Notes: generated by a model not told the origin, from the letters alone. Shown: positions 19,122-29,403, counted from the first letter of the stretch. The stretch: DNA of 64,000 bases from Tridacna crocea (GCA_943736015.1 OX031061.1:65602192-65666191), one strand, 5' to 3'. Program-made: numbers and translations.

Positions 19122-19243
19122 TTTAAGCCTTTAACACACAATCTCGACTTTAACGACTATAAGGAAGAAGCCTTTTGAAAACGTTCTGGGAAGAGGAGAA
19201 AATGCTGGTTAGGGTTTAGGGTAACTAGCATTTTCTCCTTTTT
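19122..19243 (+). mobile_element. Truncated TTAA-MITE family A with telomere-like loop
   Basis: Left half and both hairpin arms are present, but the loop reads GGTTAGGGTTTAGGGTAAC instead of GGTAACC. The element stops right after the second arm and joins a different repeat. Confidence 0.75.
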
Positions 19244-19975
19244 ATACGCAGAAAGGGTCGTATTATTTTATACCCCCGGTCGTCCGTCTGTCTGTCCGTC
19301 CGTCCGCCCATTAAAAATTTCTTGTGTGGGCAACTCCTCCTATAGTTTCCATCGGAATTATTTGAAACTTGCCACAATGAATCTTCATGATGCCAAGTTG
19401 TGCACCTGGGTCTTAGAATTTGGATTGCTGTTTGCTTTAAAAAATTATCTGCCCCTGATTTCTGAAATAACCAACTTTTCACTTTGAATTTTTGTTCAGG
19501 CTATAGCTTCCATACTATAAAAGGTATCAACTTGAAACTACATACACTGATAGAACACATTATGGAAAAATGCAGTGCACATGAACCATAACTCTGTAAC
19601 CTTTTTTTTTTAGTTACAGCCCTTTGTTAATTTTCAGTTTGAATTTTTGTCGAAGCCGTAACTTCTAAACTATAAGAGCTATTAACTTGGAACTTCATAC
19701 ACTGATAGAACCCATTATGGAGAAGGGCATTGCACCTGAACCATAACTCTGCCACAAGTATTTTTTTTAATTATTCCCTTTGTTAATTTTCAGTTTGAAT
19801 TTTTGTCCAGGCCATAACTTCCAAACTATGAAAGCTATTTACTTGGAACTTCATACTCTGATAGAACCGGTTATGAAGAAGTACATTGCACATTTATCAT
19901 AACTCTGCCACCTTTATTTTTTAAGTTTTTGCCATTTGTTAGTTTTCAGTTTGAATTTTTGTAAAGACCCTATTA
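19243..19975. repeat. Dispersed repeat with about 156-bp tandem units (family G)
   Basis: Head: TTATACCCCCGGTCGTCCG then CTGTCTGTCCGTCCG. It is followed by units spaced about 156 bp apart (TTTTCAGTTTGAATTTTTGT near 19632, 19787 and 19943), each with CATAACTTC, TTGGAACTTCATAC and GAACCATAACTCTGCC. A further fragment with the same motifs lies at 21525-21820. Confidence 0.65.
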
Positions 19976-20168
19976 TGAGCCACCTGTTGCTATACGTAAT
20001 GTTGCGCAAGCAAAACGGACTCACAACACAGAACTTTACTCAGAGCAACAAACCAACACGGCCAGCTCAAAAGAGGTCTATGAGCGTATGGGACGGATTA
20101 GTTTTCCTGGAATACAGAAGACAATGCCTGTTTTAGAAACAACATTTATTCAGTCCAGAATGTATTAT
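19976..20168 (-). mobile_element. Possible LTR / leader fragment, minus strand
   Basis: On the minus strand a 63-bp block with CTGAATAAATGTTG runs into GTTGCTCTGAGTAAAGTTC and ends GCAACAGGTGGCTCATAATA. An end in CA followed by GG-TGGCTCATAA would suit an LTR end and primer site, but no partner LTR or internal genes are seen. Confidence 0.3.
20106..20168. repeat. 63-bp direct repeat, copy 1
   Basis: Identical to 20996-21058 over all 63 positions and in the same orientation; flanks differ on both sides. Confidence 0.9.
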
Positions 20169-20995
20169 ATCCTCACTATATACAGTATTTCCATCAACTA
20201 TTATAATGATCATTTTCTTTTTAATGGAAAAAAGGTTAAAGGTTAAGTAAATTATGATACTTATTTCTCTTAGTTGATTGTCCTGTAATCCCAAGGCCAC
20301 ATGGAGTTGCCTCTTTGCATAGATTCTTTGCATAGATTGCACAGACTTGATTGTAAACTTGGGATTTGGGACTACAACTAATACAAAATGAGGATATGCT
20401 TATAGAAATGGGGAATGTTGTGAGCAGTATCCTCTGTAACAAGTGGTAGAGCTTATCTATATATATAGAGGAATTACGAATTTACGCTTGGCTATGAAAG
20501 TCACCTGTCTACTTAAGAATTAGATTATATACTGATGTGTATGCAAGTTTCATTATAAAACTGGGATCCTAATGCATACTCAAAATTATACAATTAGAAC
20601 AATTGCCCGGATTTAGAAACTTAGCAACTTTTCCCACAATGTTTTCCAAGATACACATCTACAATCGTGTTTAACCAGTACTGTAAGTTACAAATAATAC
20701 ATTTCAAGGAAACAAAACACTGCTAACAATTACATTCAAAATCTACTACAATCCTTTTTTCAAGAACACAAACTATGCTGCAAAGTTTCCACAATGTTCC
20801 ACAAGATATATTCAAAGTCCTGTTTTACAAATGCATTGCAGGTTATAGTCAACATTTAAACTATAAATTCCTTTTTCTAACAATGTTTCTCAAAACCAGA
20901 AGTCTAATGCTGTAGACTGCAGCATAGAAAATCAGAAATAGGAAGAAAGTCACAGAAAAACAGTTTTAACACAAAAATAGAATAAAACTGACTTA

Positions 20996-21058
20996 CCTGG
21001 AATACAGAAGACAATGCCTGTTTTAGAAACAACATTTATTCAGTCCAGAATGTATTAT
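20996..21058. repeat. 63-bp direct repeat, copy 2
   Basis: On the minus strand this copy is followed immediately by a strong splice-donor sequence (CCAG/GTAAGTCAG); copy 1 has CCAG/GAAAAC there. Confidence 0.9.
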
Positions 21059-21524
21059 GACTGGACCCACTAAACCAGGGTGTATATATAGTCTTCTACC
21101 AATTCCAGGTGTGAATGTGTTAAGACATCTGAGACAATCTTGTTTTCACAACAGATGTCCTACCCATAAAAGTGTTAAAACAATGACAATGGCTTGTTTG
21201 CAACTTTGAATGAAATGGCTTGCTAAAGGGGGAAGAAGGAATTAGTGACCATTTCCTATGTTTTTACATGTGATAAGGTATTAGTGTCAAATCCTGTGGC
21301 TTTGATAGAAAGGAATTTGTAGCATTTGATTGTGTTGCACTGATGACAAAAATGAAGAAATACAAAATGAAGTAGTTAAAAAAGTTCAAAATGCAAAATT
21401 TATATACACAAAATGCAATTCCTTGAATCATTCTCATTAATTTGATGCCAAACATGACATGCTTATTAGTATAATTCAATATTTTTTACTTATTATGCAA
21501 TTGGTGCATAATTGAAAAAATATG
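21059..21524. other. No feature recognised
   Basis: AT-rich sequence without recognised repeat or coding signature. Confidence 0.45.
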
Positions 21525-21820
21525 AATCATAATAACCCTATAACTTCCAAACTTCAAAATCCATCATCTTGAAACTTCAAAGACTAATAGAACACATTAT
21601 GAAGTGCATTGCACAAGAACCATAACTCTGCCATCCTTCTGTTTGAGTTATTGCCCTTTCCATTTTGAATTTTCGTCTGGGCCATAATTTGTAAAATATA
21701 AAAGATATGATCTTGAACCTTCAAAGACTGATAGAATGCCTTGTGGATAAGAGCAATTCACAAAATTTGTAACTTTGCCACCCTTATTTTTTTTAGTTAT
21801 TGCCCTTTAATATTTTTCAC
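21525..21820. repeat. Family G repeat fragment
   Basis: Two worn units with CTTGAAACTTCAAAGACTAA, GAACCATAACTCTGCC and GAGTTATTGCCCTTT. Confidence 0.55.
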
Positions 21821-21926
21821 ATATCATGGAGAATAACTAGTACTCTTTATTCATGGCCCATCCGTCAATGCAACTCATTCACTGACAAGCCCCTTCTGGA
21901 GTATATGTGCCGCTCTGCGAAGCTCT
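21821..21926. repeat. Dispersed repeat fragment (family H)
   Basis: GAATAACTAGTACTCTTTAT, CAATGCAACTCATTCACTG, CTCTGCGAAGCTCTTGTTC. The same block is at 36976-37092, and both copies join CACAATGTTTT-type sequence on the right. Confidence 0.65.
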
Positions 21927-22048
21927 TGTTCCACAATGTTTTCTACACTATCAAAGCCAAATTCCATTATTTAAGTCTGAGTTAAGTAGTTGTTTGCAAA
22001 TGTTTTCAATATGGTGAAGTTTAAAATTTCCTCGTATGGTAAAGTTAA
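21927..22048 (+). mobile_element. Right half of TTAA-MITE family A
   Basis: Starts in the right hairpin arm (CCACAATGTTTTCTAC) and runs to GGTAAAGTTAA. Confidence 0.65.
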
Positions 22049-22161
22049 GAAATTATGGTTTTGATCTTGTTTACAACGAACTGTGATTATTTTGGTCTCG
22101 GCAGCAAGTCTATAGATTCATATTCCGAATTTTTTCGACGGGGGAATAAATGAAGTATAAT

Positions 22162-22169
22162 TTCTAAAC
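22162..22169. repeat. hAT target-site duplication, left
   Basis: TTCTAAAC, identical to 23396-23403. Confidence 0.85.
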
Positions 22170-23395
22170 CAAGGTTGGCAAAAAGCCGGTCAATATGAGT
22201 ATTGACCAGGCCGGCGGTTTTAACCGGTTAAAACCGGTCAATACTGGTCAATACTGGTCGATTGGTGGTCAATTGAAGTGGTTGATTGGGTCGGTTGAAT
22301 CACTGAGTTAGATACCTATCCTGTTTCTAAGCTAGTCTTAAAGCTTCCCTAAATCCTGTACTGAAGGTATATTACATATTATTGATCATAATTCAAAAGG
22401 CATTACTGCTGGTCAACTGAAGAGGTTGTTTGGATTGACCTTCCTCTTTGAACTTATATGCAGGTCAGTTCTTTTCAACCAAAGAACTTTAGAAATTTTA
22501 TTTCTCATCATTCCTTGTAGGTCAGATATCTATAGTACTGCATCTTTTCTCTTTTTCTCTTCCCCACTACCACCACAAATATACTTAGGTTTTAGATTAT
22601 TTAAAAGTTCAAAGATAGCATTAAAAAGCAGCTAATTTGAAACTTTCGTGTAAAATTGAAGAAAAAAGTGTCACCCATGTGTAAACCATTGTGAAATTTA
22701 CCTGTCACTAATCTATAGGCATATTGAGTACCCATAAAGAGGCTGTGACTGATTAACTAAACAATAGTTAGGGATACATTAATGTCTGATGCATATTCAA
22801 GTGTCTACCTACACCTTTACATTGTTGTCAAAACACATTAAAAGGTGTAAAAGTTGCCCCTTTCTATCCCAATGGGTGTGGCTTAAATTACAAAAAGGAC
22901 CAATCATGTAGTCTATCCCTATTTGGGGTAGAATACTTGACACCGGGCCTTATTCCTTAAGTGTGAAATACTGACTTATATGCAATCAAGTTAATATCTT
23001 ATCATCACACAGTTACTTAAGGTGTCAAAAATTAAACTTAAGGACCTTATTAGGAACTTATATAGAGTTTTGGAAAACTGGCAAAAGCCAGCTGATAAGT
23101 AGCCTTGGCAGGGACAAAACAATCTTTCCACTAAAGTCAACTCTCATATTGGTGAATTCAACCAACCTTGGAACCAAAATAGGAAAAAAAAAACCTCACA
23201 ATAAATATCCACTAAATAGCGCATCACTATCAACTTAAAATGCATCTGACCAGTAGAATTTCAAAATGACCACTACATATATCCAATCGACCAGTATTGA
23301 CCAGTATTGACCACTTTGGGAGTATTGACCGGGGCGGTTTTAACCGGTTAAAACCGCCGGTTAAAACCGCCCCTGGTTTCGACCGCCCAACCTTG
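22170..23395. mobile_element. Non-autonomous hAT-type DNA transposon, 1226 bp
   Basis: Ends are CAAGGTTGG...CCAACCTTG with perfect 8-bp target duplications TTCTAAAC on both sides, the hAT hallmark. Subterminal regions of about 120 bp contain inverted arrays of AACCGGTTAAAACCG and GACCAGTATTGACC. The interior has no long open frame and no transposase motif. Confidence 0.87.
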
Positions 23396-23403
23396 TTCTA
23401 AAC
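23396..23403. repeat. hAT target-site duplication, right
   Basis: TTCTAAAC, identical to 22162-22169. Confidence 0.85.
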
Positions 23404-23404
23404 C

Positions 23405-23862
23405 TACAACACGGGGAATCACGTGACACAACAACAACAACAATGGCCGTTATTTGAAAAAATTCCCCAACTTCAGGTAAGAAAATCTTCAATAATTCCG
23501 TTAATACGTGACCGATTGGAATTTGGTTTGAAGCAGAGAAGGCGGAAGGACTCCGGGGATTTGCTTGATGTGTTAGATTTTTTAAGAAACGCCTGATAAA
23601 AAAGTTATTGACGAGCAAACAAATTATCCAGGGTAAAAAATTCGTTTGCTCGTCAATAACTTTTTTATCAGGTGTTGTTTAAAAAATCTAACACATCAAG
23701 CAAATCCCCGGAGTCCTTCCGCCTTCTCTGCTTCAAACCAAATTCCAATCGGTCATGTATTAACGGAATTATTGAAGATTTTCTTACCTGAAGTCGGGGA
23801 ATTTTTTCAAATAACGGTCATTGTTGTTGTTGTTGTATCACGTGATTCCCCGCCGTGCTACA
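23405..23862. repeat. 458-bp near-perfect palindrome
   Basis: Arms 23405-23620 and 23644-23862 are complementary over about 215 bp with few differences, around a 23-bp spacer. Each arm, read from its outer end, has TCACGTGA (E-box), an ACAACAACAACAATG segment, then ACTTCAGGTAAGAAAATC, a good splice donor. The open frames through the arms are mirror copies and look non-coding. The left arm begins next to the hAT target duplication. Confidence 0.9.
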
Positions 23863-24140
23863 AATGAACTTATTAACAGTGGTAAATTTCGCGTAAATCA
23901 GCCAGTCGTGTAAATTATTATCAATATTTGCCGATATTGGATTCACGAAGTTGTCAGTGGCTATTCTATTTAAAATAGTATGTTAAAACGCTTTCCTTTA
24001 GCAACCGACAGTGACCCTGTCAACAAATGTAATATAACAGCCATTTTGTCTGCTAACAAGCCGTTCATTAATTTTAATCAAATTTTTGCGACCCGCCGCT
24101 CACGTTTGCTTTCACTGAACGCATCTAAAAATAGAACTAG

Positions 24141-24150
24141 TCTCGCGAGA
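24141..24150. promoter_or_regulatory. TCTCGCGAGA promoter motif
   Basis: Exact palindromic TCTCGCGAGA in a locally CpG-richer stretch (about 23880-24180). In animals this motif marks TATA-less, often bidirectional promoters. Twenty-six bp downstream is ATGGCA/GTAAGT, a start codon directly followed by a donor. No downstream exon was recognised. Confidence 0.4.
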
Positions 24151-24364
24151 TTCCTTGTTAAAACGAGATGTGAAATATGGCAGTAAGTTCAAAAGAAAAC
24201 ATGTGAGAACAAAGGATCAGATGTTGTTCAACTGCTACGTAAGCTATTGTCAGGTAGTCAACTTACACTGAGTTTCTACTCTGGACCCTACCCTGAGCTT
24301 ACGAGATGAAGCTGAAAGAATATATCAAGGACCGACCCGTTTTCAAGGGAAATTACGCACGTTT

Positions 24365-24486
24365 CGTACCATAACCATTTCGTACCTGTCAATTTCAACA
24401 ATAATTCTACCATTTCCTACGACAATTTTTACCATTTCATACAATAATTTTACCACTTTATAACATGGTTATACCATTTCGTTACA
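24365..24486. repeat. Degenerate short tandem repeat around ACCATTTC
   Basis: ACCATTTC or ACCACTTT recurs five times at about 25-35 bp spacing, alternating with AATAATT segments. Confidence 0.5.
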
Positions 24487-24537
24487 AGTATTTTTGGGAC
24501 GCATGACTAAATTTTGATTTGGAAAAAACTTTAGTAA

Positions 24538-24678
24538 ATGACATTTATTAGATTGTCGATGAAACGATCCTAATGTGTACCCACACCATAGGGTTTGGTG
24601 TAAAATAATTTTTTTTTTTTTTCAATTTTGAAATTCAAATCACTCCCTTTATCTGGATCTCTGGTCTTTAATGACATT
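24538..24678 (+). mobile_element. Truncated family C MITE
   Basis: Shares CCTAATGTGTACCCA and AATCACTCCCTTTATCTGGA with the copy at 29404-29601; left end missing. Confidence 0.5.
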
Positions 24679-24689
24679 TTCAACATTAT

Positions 24690-25195
24690 TTCAGTTATAT
24701 TGTGGCAGCCAGTGTACCTGCCCATGCTTTTCCTTTACCAGTACCCAGCACATCATGTAGATCTTCTCAATTCACACTGCTTTCCCACATAACCATTGTT
24801 ACAGGAGATCACTCCTTCAGGCATGGTTTCAACCTGATTTAAATACAATATCTGACAACTGCGTTGGGGAGATATCTCTTTGGCACAGTGGTTATGGTAT
24901 TGGTCTTTTAGTCCTCGAAAAAAGAGGATATTTGTCCCGTCAAGGGATCGAATCCCACCAGATGCAGTTTGTATTTGAGCTATGTATTTATTTGTTTCCT
25001 TGATACGGACTTCGTTCTTAAGACCGTTGTTGAATCACTGGTCTACGGTAAGAGAGGAATTAATCATGTAGCACTGACCTTCACCAGTCCTCGAAAAGAA
25101 ACTGGGATCAAACCAGTGACATCCTGTTTTTAAGTCCTCTGTGCTACAAACCAAGCTGCCAGGGCTGGGCATTTACCCATTAAATCTTTGTAAAG
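24690..25195 (-). mobile_element. tRNA-derived SINE split by a solo LTR
   Basis: Pieces 24690-24796 and 25024-25195 match the two halves of the SINE at 62035-62330 (TTTCAGTTATATTGTGGCAG ... GGGATCAAACCAGTGACATC). The body resembles the bivalve RUDI-type SINE from memory. Confidence 0.65.
24797..25023 (+). mobile_element. Solo LTR of the TRIM family, nested in the SINE
   Basis: Diverged relative of the LTRs at 60026 and 60350: starts TGTTACAGG, has TTTAAATACAATATCTGACA and GGGGAGATATCTCTTTGGC, and ends CGTTCTTAAGA. It carries TGGCACAGTGG (24881) and GGATCGAATCC (24945) as A- and B-box-like motifs. Flanks ACCAT and ACCGT look like a decayed 5-bp target duplication. Confidence 0.7.
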
Positions 25196-25353
25196 TGGCA
25201 AAAGTTTTAACAATTCTAACATAGAAAATATTGCCGAAGTGACAGGTTTCGTCTTTGGAAGAGTGTAAGAAATAAAAGCATTGTATGATTGGACAAACTA
25301 CTGGTTACCAGCTTGTTTTTCTGTTCTCATGAGATTTCTTATGAGGTTTTTCT

Positions 25354-25577
25354 TTAACATTTCCAAATGACAAAATTTTCTTGTCCAAATTGAAAGCATT
25401 TGCTGACAACAAAATGAATGTAACTCAAAAAATGAAATTTGCCTCCAGCAGGGTAGAAAACATTGTGGGAAAAAGAGAAAATGCTGATTACCAGCATTTT
25501 CTCCTTTTCCAACAATGTTTTCTAAAGGCTTCTTTCTCAGCGTCGTTAAAAATTGGGGTTGTGTGGTAAAGAGTTGA
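25354..25577 (-). mobile_element. TTAA-MITE family A
   Basis: Reverse copy with intact hairpin; right end GAGTTGA instead of GAGTTAA. Confidence 0.82.
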
Positions 25578-25614
25578 AATCGGCAAAACAATGCTTGATC
25601 ATTAATTGTTCATC

Positions 25615-25622
25615 TGCCCACC
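25615..25622. repeat. hAT target-site duplication, left
   Basis: TGCCCACC, identical to 26443-26450. Confidence 0.75.
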
Positions 25623-26442
25623 CAGGTTTTTCCCTCGGCCACAAAAATAGGGGGTCATTGTGACCCCCTACTAAAAAATTATGGGGGTCATTTTGGAATT
25701 TGTGGGGGTCACAACAAAATGTAATTCGCTAAAACACTTAAACAAAAGCTACTATTTGTGAAAGTATGTGTTCTTTTATGTGTAGCCTCTCGCTATGGTT
25801 AAGGGTTATTTTGTTTTTATCACAGGAATCGACCATTTCGTTGGCAAAGAAAGCTTGTTGTCGGTCAGTATGGGAAGTCTCTGTTATTTTCTTGATAAAG
25901 ATTATCCGTTTCGGCCGAAAATGAACTATTTCCACCAATTAGATAAATGACCGATTCTTGTGTTTTGTTGACACACGGGTCGCGTTCATACCGCTGTTTT
26001 CAAAAAATAACAAAGTGTATCTCTAGCTAATTTACAGCGAACCCTCGAGACCTTGAAATGATGTTCTGGGTGCTCTTACCAGCCGCAGTATCGTCTGATC
26101 TTTGTTTAAGGGCTCTTCTTCCTTGCAGACAGCAAGAATGACGTCGATTTTGACAGGAAACATATTGTTTTCATATGAGATCGACTGGTTTAGTTTAGAC
26201 CCGATTAAAGACGGACGGTATTTTAGTAAAATCGATACACAGTCCAGTGTTTCGTCCCATTTTCCTTCGTACTCTAGATTTTTCATCTGCTCACAATGTA
26301 ACAGTGTCAGAAGTATATACGATCAATATTACCTCTTATTGTATTTGTGCGCCCACCATGACGCATTACTGAAAAAAAATGCGGGTCATTTTCCTTAAAA
26401 GTGCGTCGAAACGCACAAAATCGTGTGTCAAGGAAAACCCTG
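25623..26442 (-). mobile_element. hAT-like element, 820 bp, with protein-like interior
   Basis: Ends CAGGTTTTTCC and GGAAAACCCTG with perfect 8-bp flanks TGCCCACC. GGGGGTCA is repeated near the left end. On the minus strand 26032-26286 is open for 84 codons of balanced composition, with a possible donor (CTG/GTAAGA) inside, and 25738-25938 is open for 66. I do not recognise the product; a captured host exon or transposase remnant is possible. Confidence 0.7.
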
Positions 26443-26450
26443 TGCCCACC
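26443..26450. repeat. hAT target-site duplication, right
   Basis: TGCCCACC, identical to 25615-25622. Confidence 0.75.
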
Positions 26451-26460
26451 TATTGTTTTT

Positions 26461-28059
26461 AGCTCACCTGAGCACAACGTGCTCAAGGGAGCTTTTAGGA
26501 TCACCCAGTGTCCGTTGTCCGTCGTGCATCGTCCGTTGTGCGTCGTCAACAATTCTTTAAACATCAACTCCTCCTAAACTGCTGGGCGGATTTGGACCAA
26601 ACTTGGCAGGAATGTTCCTTGGGAGGTCCTCTTTAAAAATTGTTCACAGAATTTGATTCCATCAAAAACTCTGGTTGCCATGGCAACCAAATGGAATTTT
26701 TTAGCAAATTCTTTAAAAATCTTCTCCTCTGAAACCACTGGTCGGATTTTGAAATAATTTCACAGAGATGTTCCTTGGGTGACCCTTTTCAAAAATTGTT
26801 CGTGAAATTTTGATCCGTCGAAAAATGTGGCTCTGGTGAATGGGGGCTACTTGCACTATACAGAAATGAAGGAATTCTTTAAAAATCTTCTCCTCTGAAA
26901 CCGCTGGTCGGATTTTGAAATAATTTCACAGATATGTTCCTTGGGTGACCCTTTTCAAAAATTGTTCGTGAAATTTTGATCCGTCAAAAATTGTGGCTCT
27001 GGTGAATGGGGGCTTCTCGCACTATACAGAAATGAAGGAATTCTTAAAAAATCTTCTTCTCTGAAACCGCTGGTCAGATTTTGAAATAATTTCACAGAGT
27101 TGTTCCTTGGGTGACCCTTTTAAAAAATTGTTCGCGAAATTTTGATTGGTCAAGAAACATGGCTCTGGTGAATGGGGGCTTCTTGCACTATACAGAAATG
27201 AAGAAATTCTTAAAAATTCTTCTTCTCTGAAACAGCTGGTTAGATTTTGAAATAATTTCACAGACTTGTTCCATGGGTTACCCTTTTCAAAAATTGTTCG
27301 CGAAATTTTGATTGGTCAAGAAACATGGCTCTGGTGAATGGGGGCTACTTGCACTATACAGAAATGAAGAAATTCTTGAAAATTCTTCTTCTCTGAAATG
27401 GCTGGACAGATTTTGAAATAATTTCACAGAGATGTTCCTTGGGTGACCCTTTTCTAAAATTGTTCGTGAAATTTTGATTGGCCAAGAAACATGGCTCTAG
27501 TGAATGGGGGCTACTTGCATTATATGGAAATTAAGAAATTCTTGAAAATTCTTCTTCTCTGAAACCTGTGGTCAGATTTTAAAATAATCTGACAGAGATG
27601 TTCCTTACGTGACCCTTTCCAAAAGCTGTACATATAATTTTGATCCCTCAAGAAACATGGCTCTTGTGAATGGGGGCTACTTGCACTATACGGACATGAT
27701 GAAATTCTTTAAAATTCTCTTTCTCTGAAACCCCTGGTCAGATTTTGAAATAATTTCAGAGAGATGTTCCTTGGGTGACCTTTTTCAAAACTTGTTCGTA
27801 AATTTTGATCCATCAAGAAACATGGCTCTCGTGGATGGGGGCTACTTGCTCTTTTACAGAAATGAAGAATTCTTAAAAATTCTTCTTTTTGAAACTGATG
27901 GTCAGATTTCGAAATGACTTTTACAGATGACCTTTTGATAATTGCTTGGCAAAATTATAAATTTGGTTCCAATGTTTCAATACCTCAAAAAAAAAAATAG
28001 ACTATGGTCATCTCAAAAATTCAGGTGAGCGATCCAGGGCCATCTTGGCCCTCTTGTTT
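26461..28059 (+). mobile_element. Helentron-like non-autonomous element (HINE), copy 1
   Basis: Starts AGCTCACCTGAGCAC with a small GAGCAC-AAC-GTGCTC hairpin. Near the 3' end is the inverse TCAGGTGAGCGAT, then a hairpin GGGCCA-TCT-TGGCCC and CTCTTGTTT. This layout (subterminal inverted repeats, 3' hairpin, T-rich insertion point, central tandem units) fits Helentron-associated elements such as DINE-1. The core is eight units of 165-167 bp (GAAACCGCTGGTCAGATTTT...). No coding capacity. Confidence 0.75.
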
Positions 28060-29385
28060 AGCTCACCTGAGAACAACATGCTCAAGGAAAGCTTTTAGGA
28101 TCATCCGGTGTCCGTTGTGCATCTTGCGTTGTCAATTCTTTAAATTTATATCAACTCCTCTTAAACCGCTGGGCCAATTTGGACCAAACTTGGCTGGGGT
28201 GTTCCTTTGGAGGTCCTCTTTAAAAAATTATTCACATAATTTGATTCTATCAAAAAATCTGGTTGCCATGACGACCAAATTGAATTTTCTAGGAAATTCT
28301 TTAAAACCGCTGGTCAGATTATAAAATAATTTCACAGAGATGTTCCTTTGTGACCCTTTTCAAAACTTGTTTGTGAAGTTTTGATCCATCAAAAAATGTG
28401 GCTCTGGTGAATGGGAGCTACTTGCACTATACAGAAATAAAGGAACTCTTAAAAATTTTTCTTCTCTGAAACTGTTGGTCAGATTTTGAAATAATTTCAC
28501 AGAAATGTCCTTGAGGTGACCCTTTTCAAAAATTGTTTGCGAAATTTTGATCTGTCAAGAAGCATGGCTTTGGTGAATGTGGCTTCTTGCACTAATAGGG
28601 AAATGAAGAAATTCTTAAAAATTCTTCTTCTCTGAGATGGCTGGTCAGATTTTGAAATAATTTCACAGAGATGTTCTTTTGGTGACCCTTTTCAAAAACT
28701 GTTCGCGAAATTTCGATCTGTCGAGAAACATGGCTCTGGTGAATGGGAGCTTCTTGCATTATAGGGAAATGTAGAAATTCTTAAAAATTCTTCTTCTCTG
28801 AAAAGGCTGGTCAGATTTTGAAGTAATTTCACAGAGGTATTCTTTGGATGACCCATTTCAAAATTTGTTCGCAAAGTTTAGATCCGTTAAGAAACATGGC
28901 CCTGGTGAATAGGGACTACTTGCACTATAGGGAAATAAAGAAATTCTTAAAAATTCATCTTCTCTGAAACCACTTATCAGATTTTGAAATAATTTCACAG
29001 GAGTGTTCTTTGGATGACCCTTTCCAAAATTTGTTGCGAAGTTGTGATCCGCCAAGAAACATGGCTCTGGTGAATGGGGGCTACTTGCACTATATGGCCA
29101 TGAAGAAATTCTTTAAAATTCTTCTTCACTGAAACGGCTGATCATATTTTGAAATAATTTCACAGGAATGTTTCTTGGCTGACCCTTTTCGAAAAGTGTT
29201 CCAGAAATTTTGATCCATCAAGAAACATGCCTCTAATGGCTGTGGACTCTTTACACTATACAGACATGAAGAAATTCTTAAAAATTCTTCTTCTCTGAAA
29301 TGGCTGATAAGATTTTAAAAAGACTGAATATGGTTCTCTAAAAAATTCAGGTGAGTGATCCAGAGCCATCTTGGCCCTCTTGTTT
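28060..29385 (+). mobile_element. Helentron-like element, copy 2, directly abutting copy 1
   Basis: Same layout and unit type with about six units, joined head to tail to copy 1 with no spacer (CTCTTGTTT/AGCTCACCTGAG). Its 3' hairpin has one mismatch (GAGCCA/TGGCCC). Confidence 0.75.
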
Positions 29386-29403
29386 TGTGGTAAATTATAT
29401 GAA

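Noticed and set aside
23361-23867. Two similar 73-85-codon frames (MLVNNFFIR...) on opposite strands as paralogous genes
   Set aside because: They are the two arms of one palindrome read in mirror image; similarity comes from the DNA symmetry, and no splice or start context supports translation.
26461-28059. A host tandem-repeat satellite rather than a mobile element
   Set aside because: Identical terminal structures at four loci, with the tandem units only inside, point to an element that carries the units.
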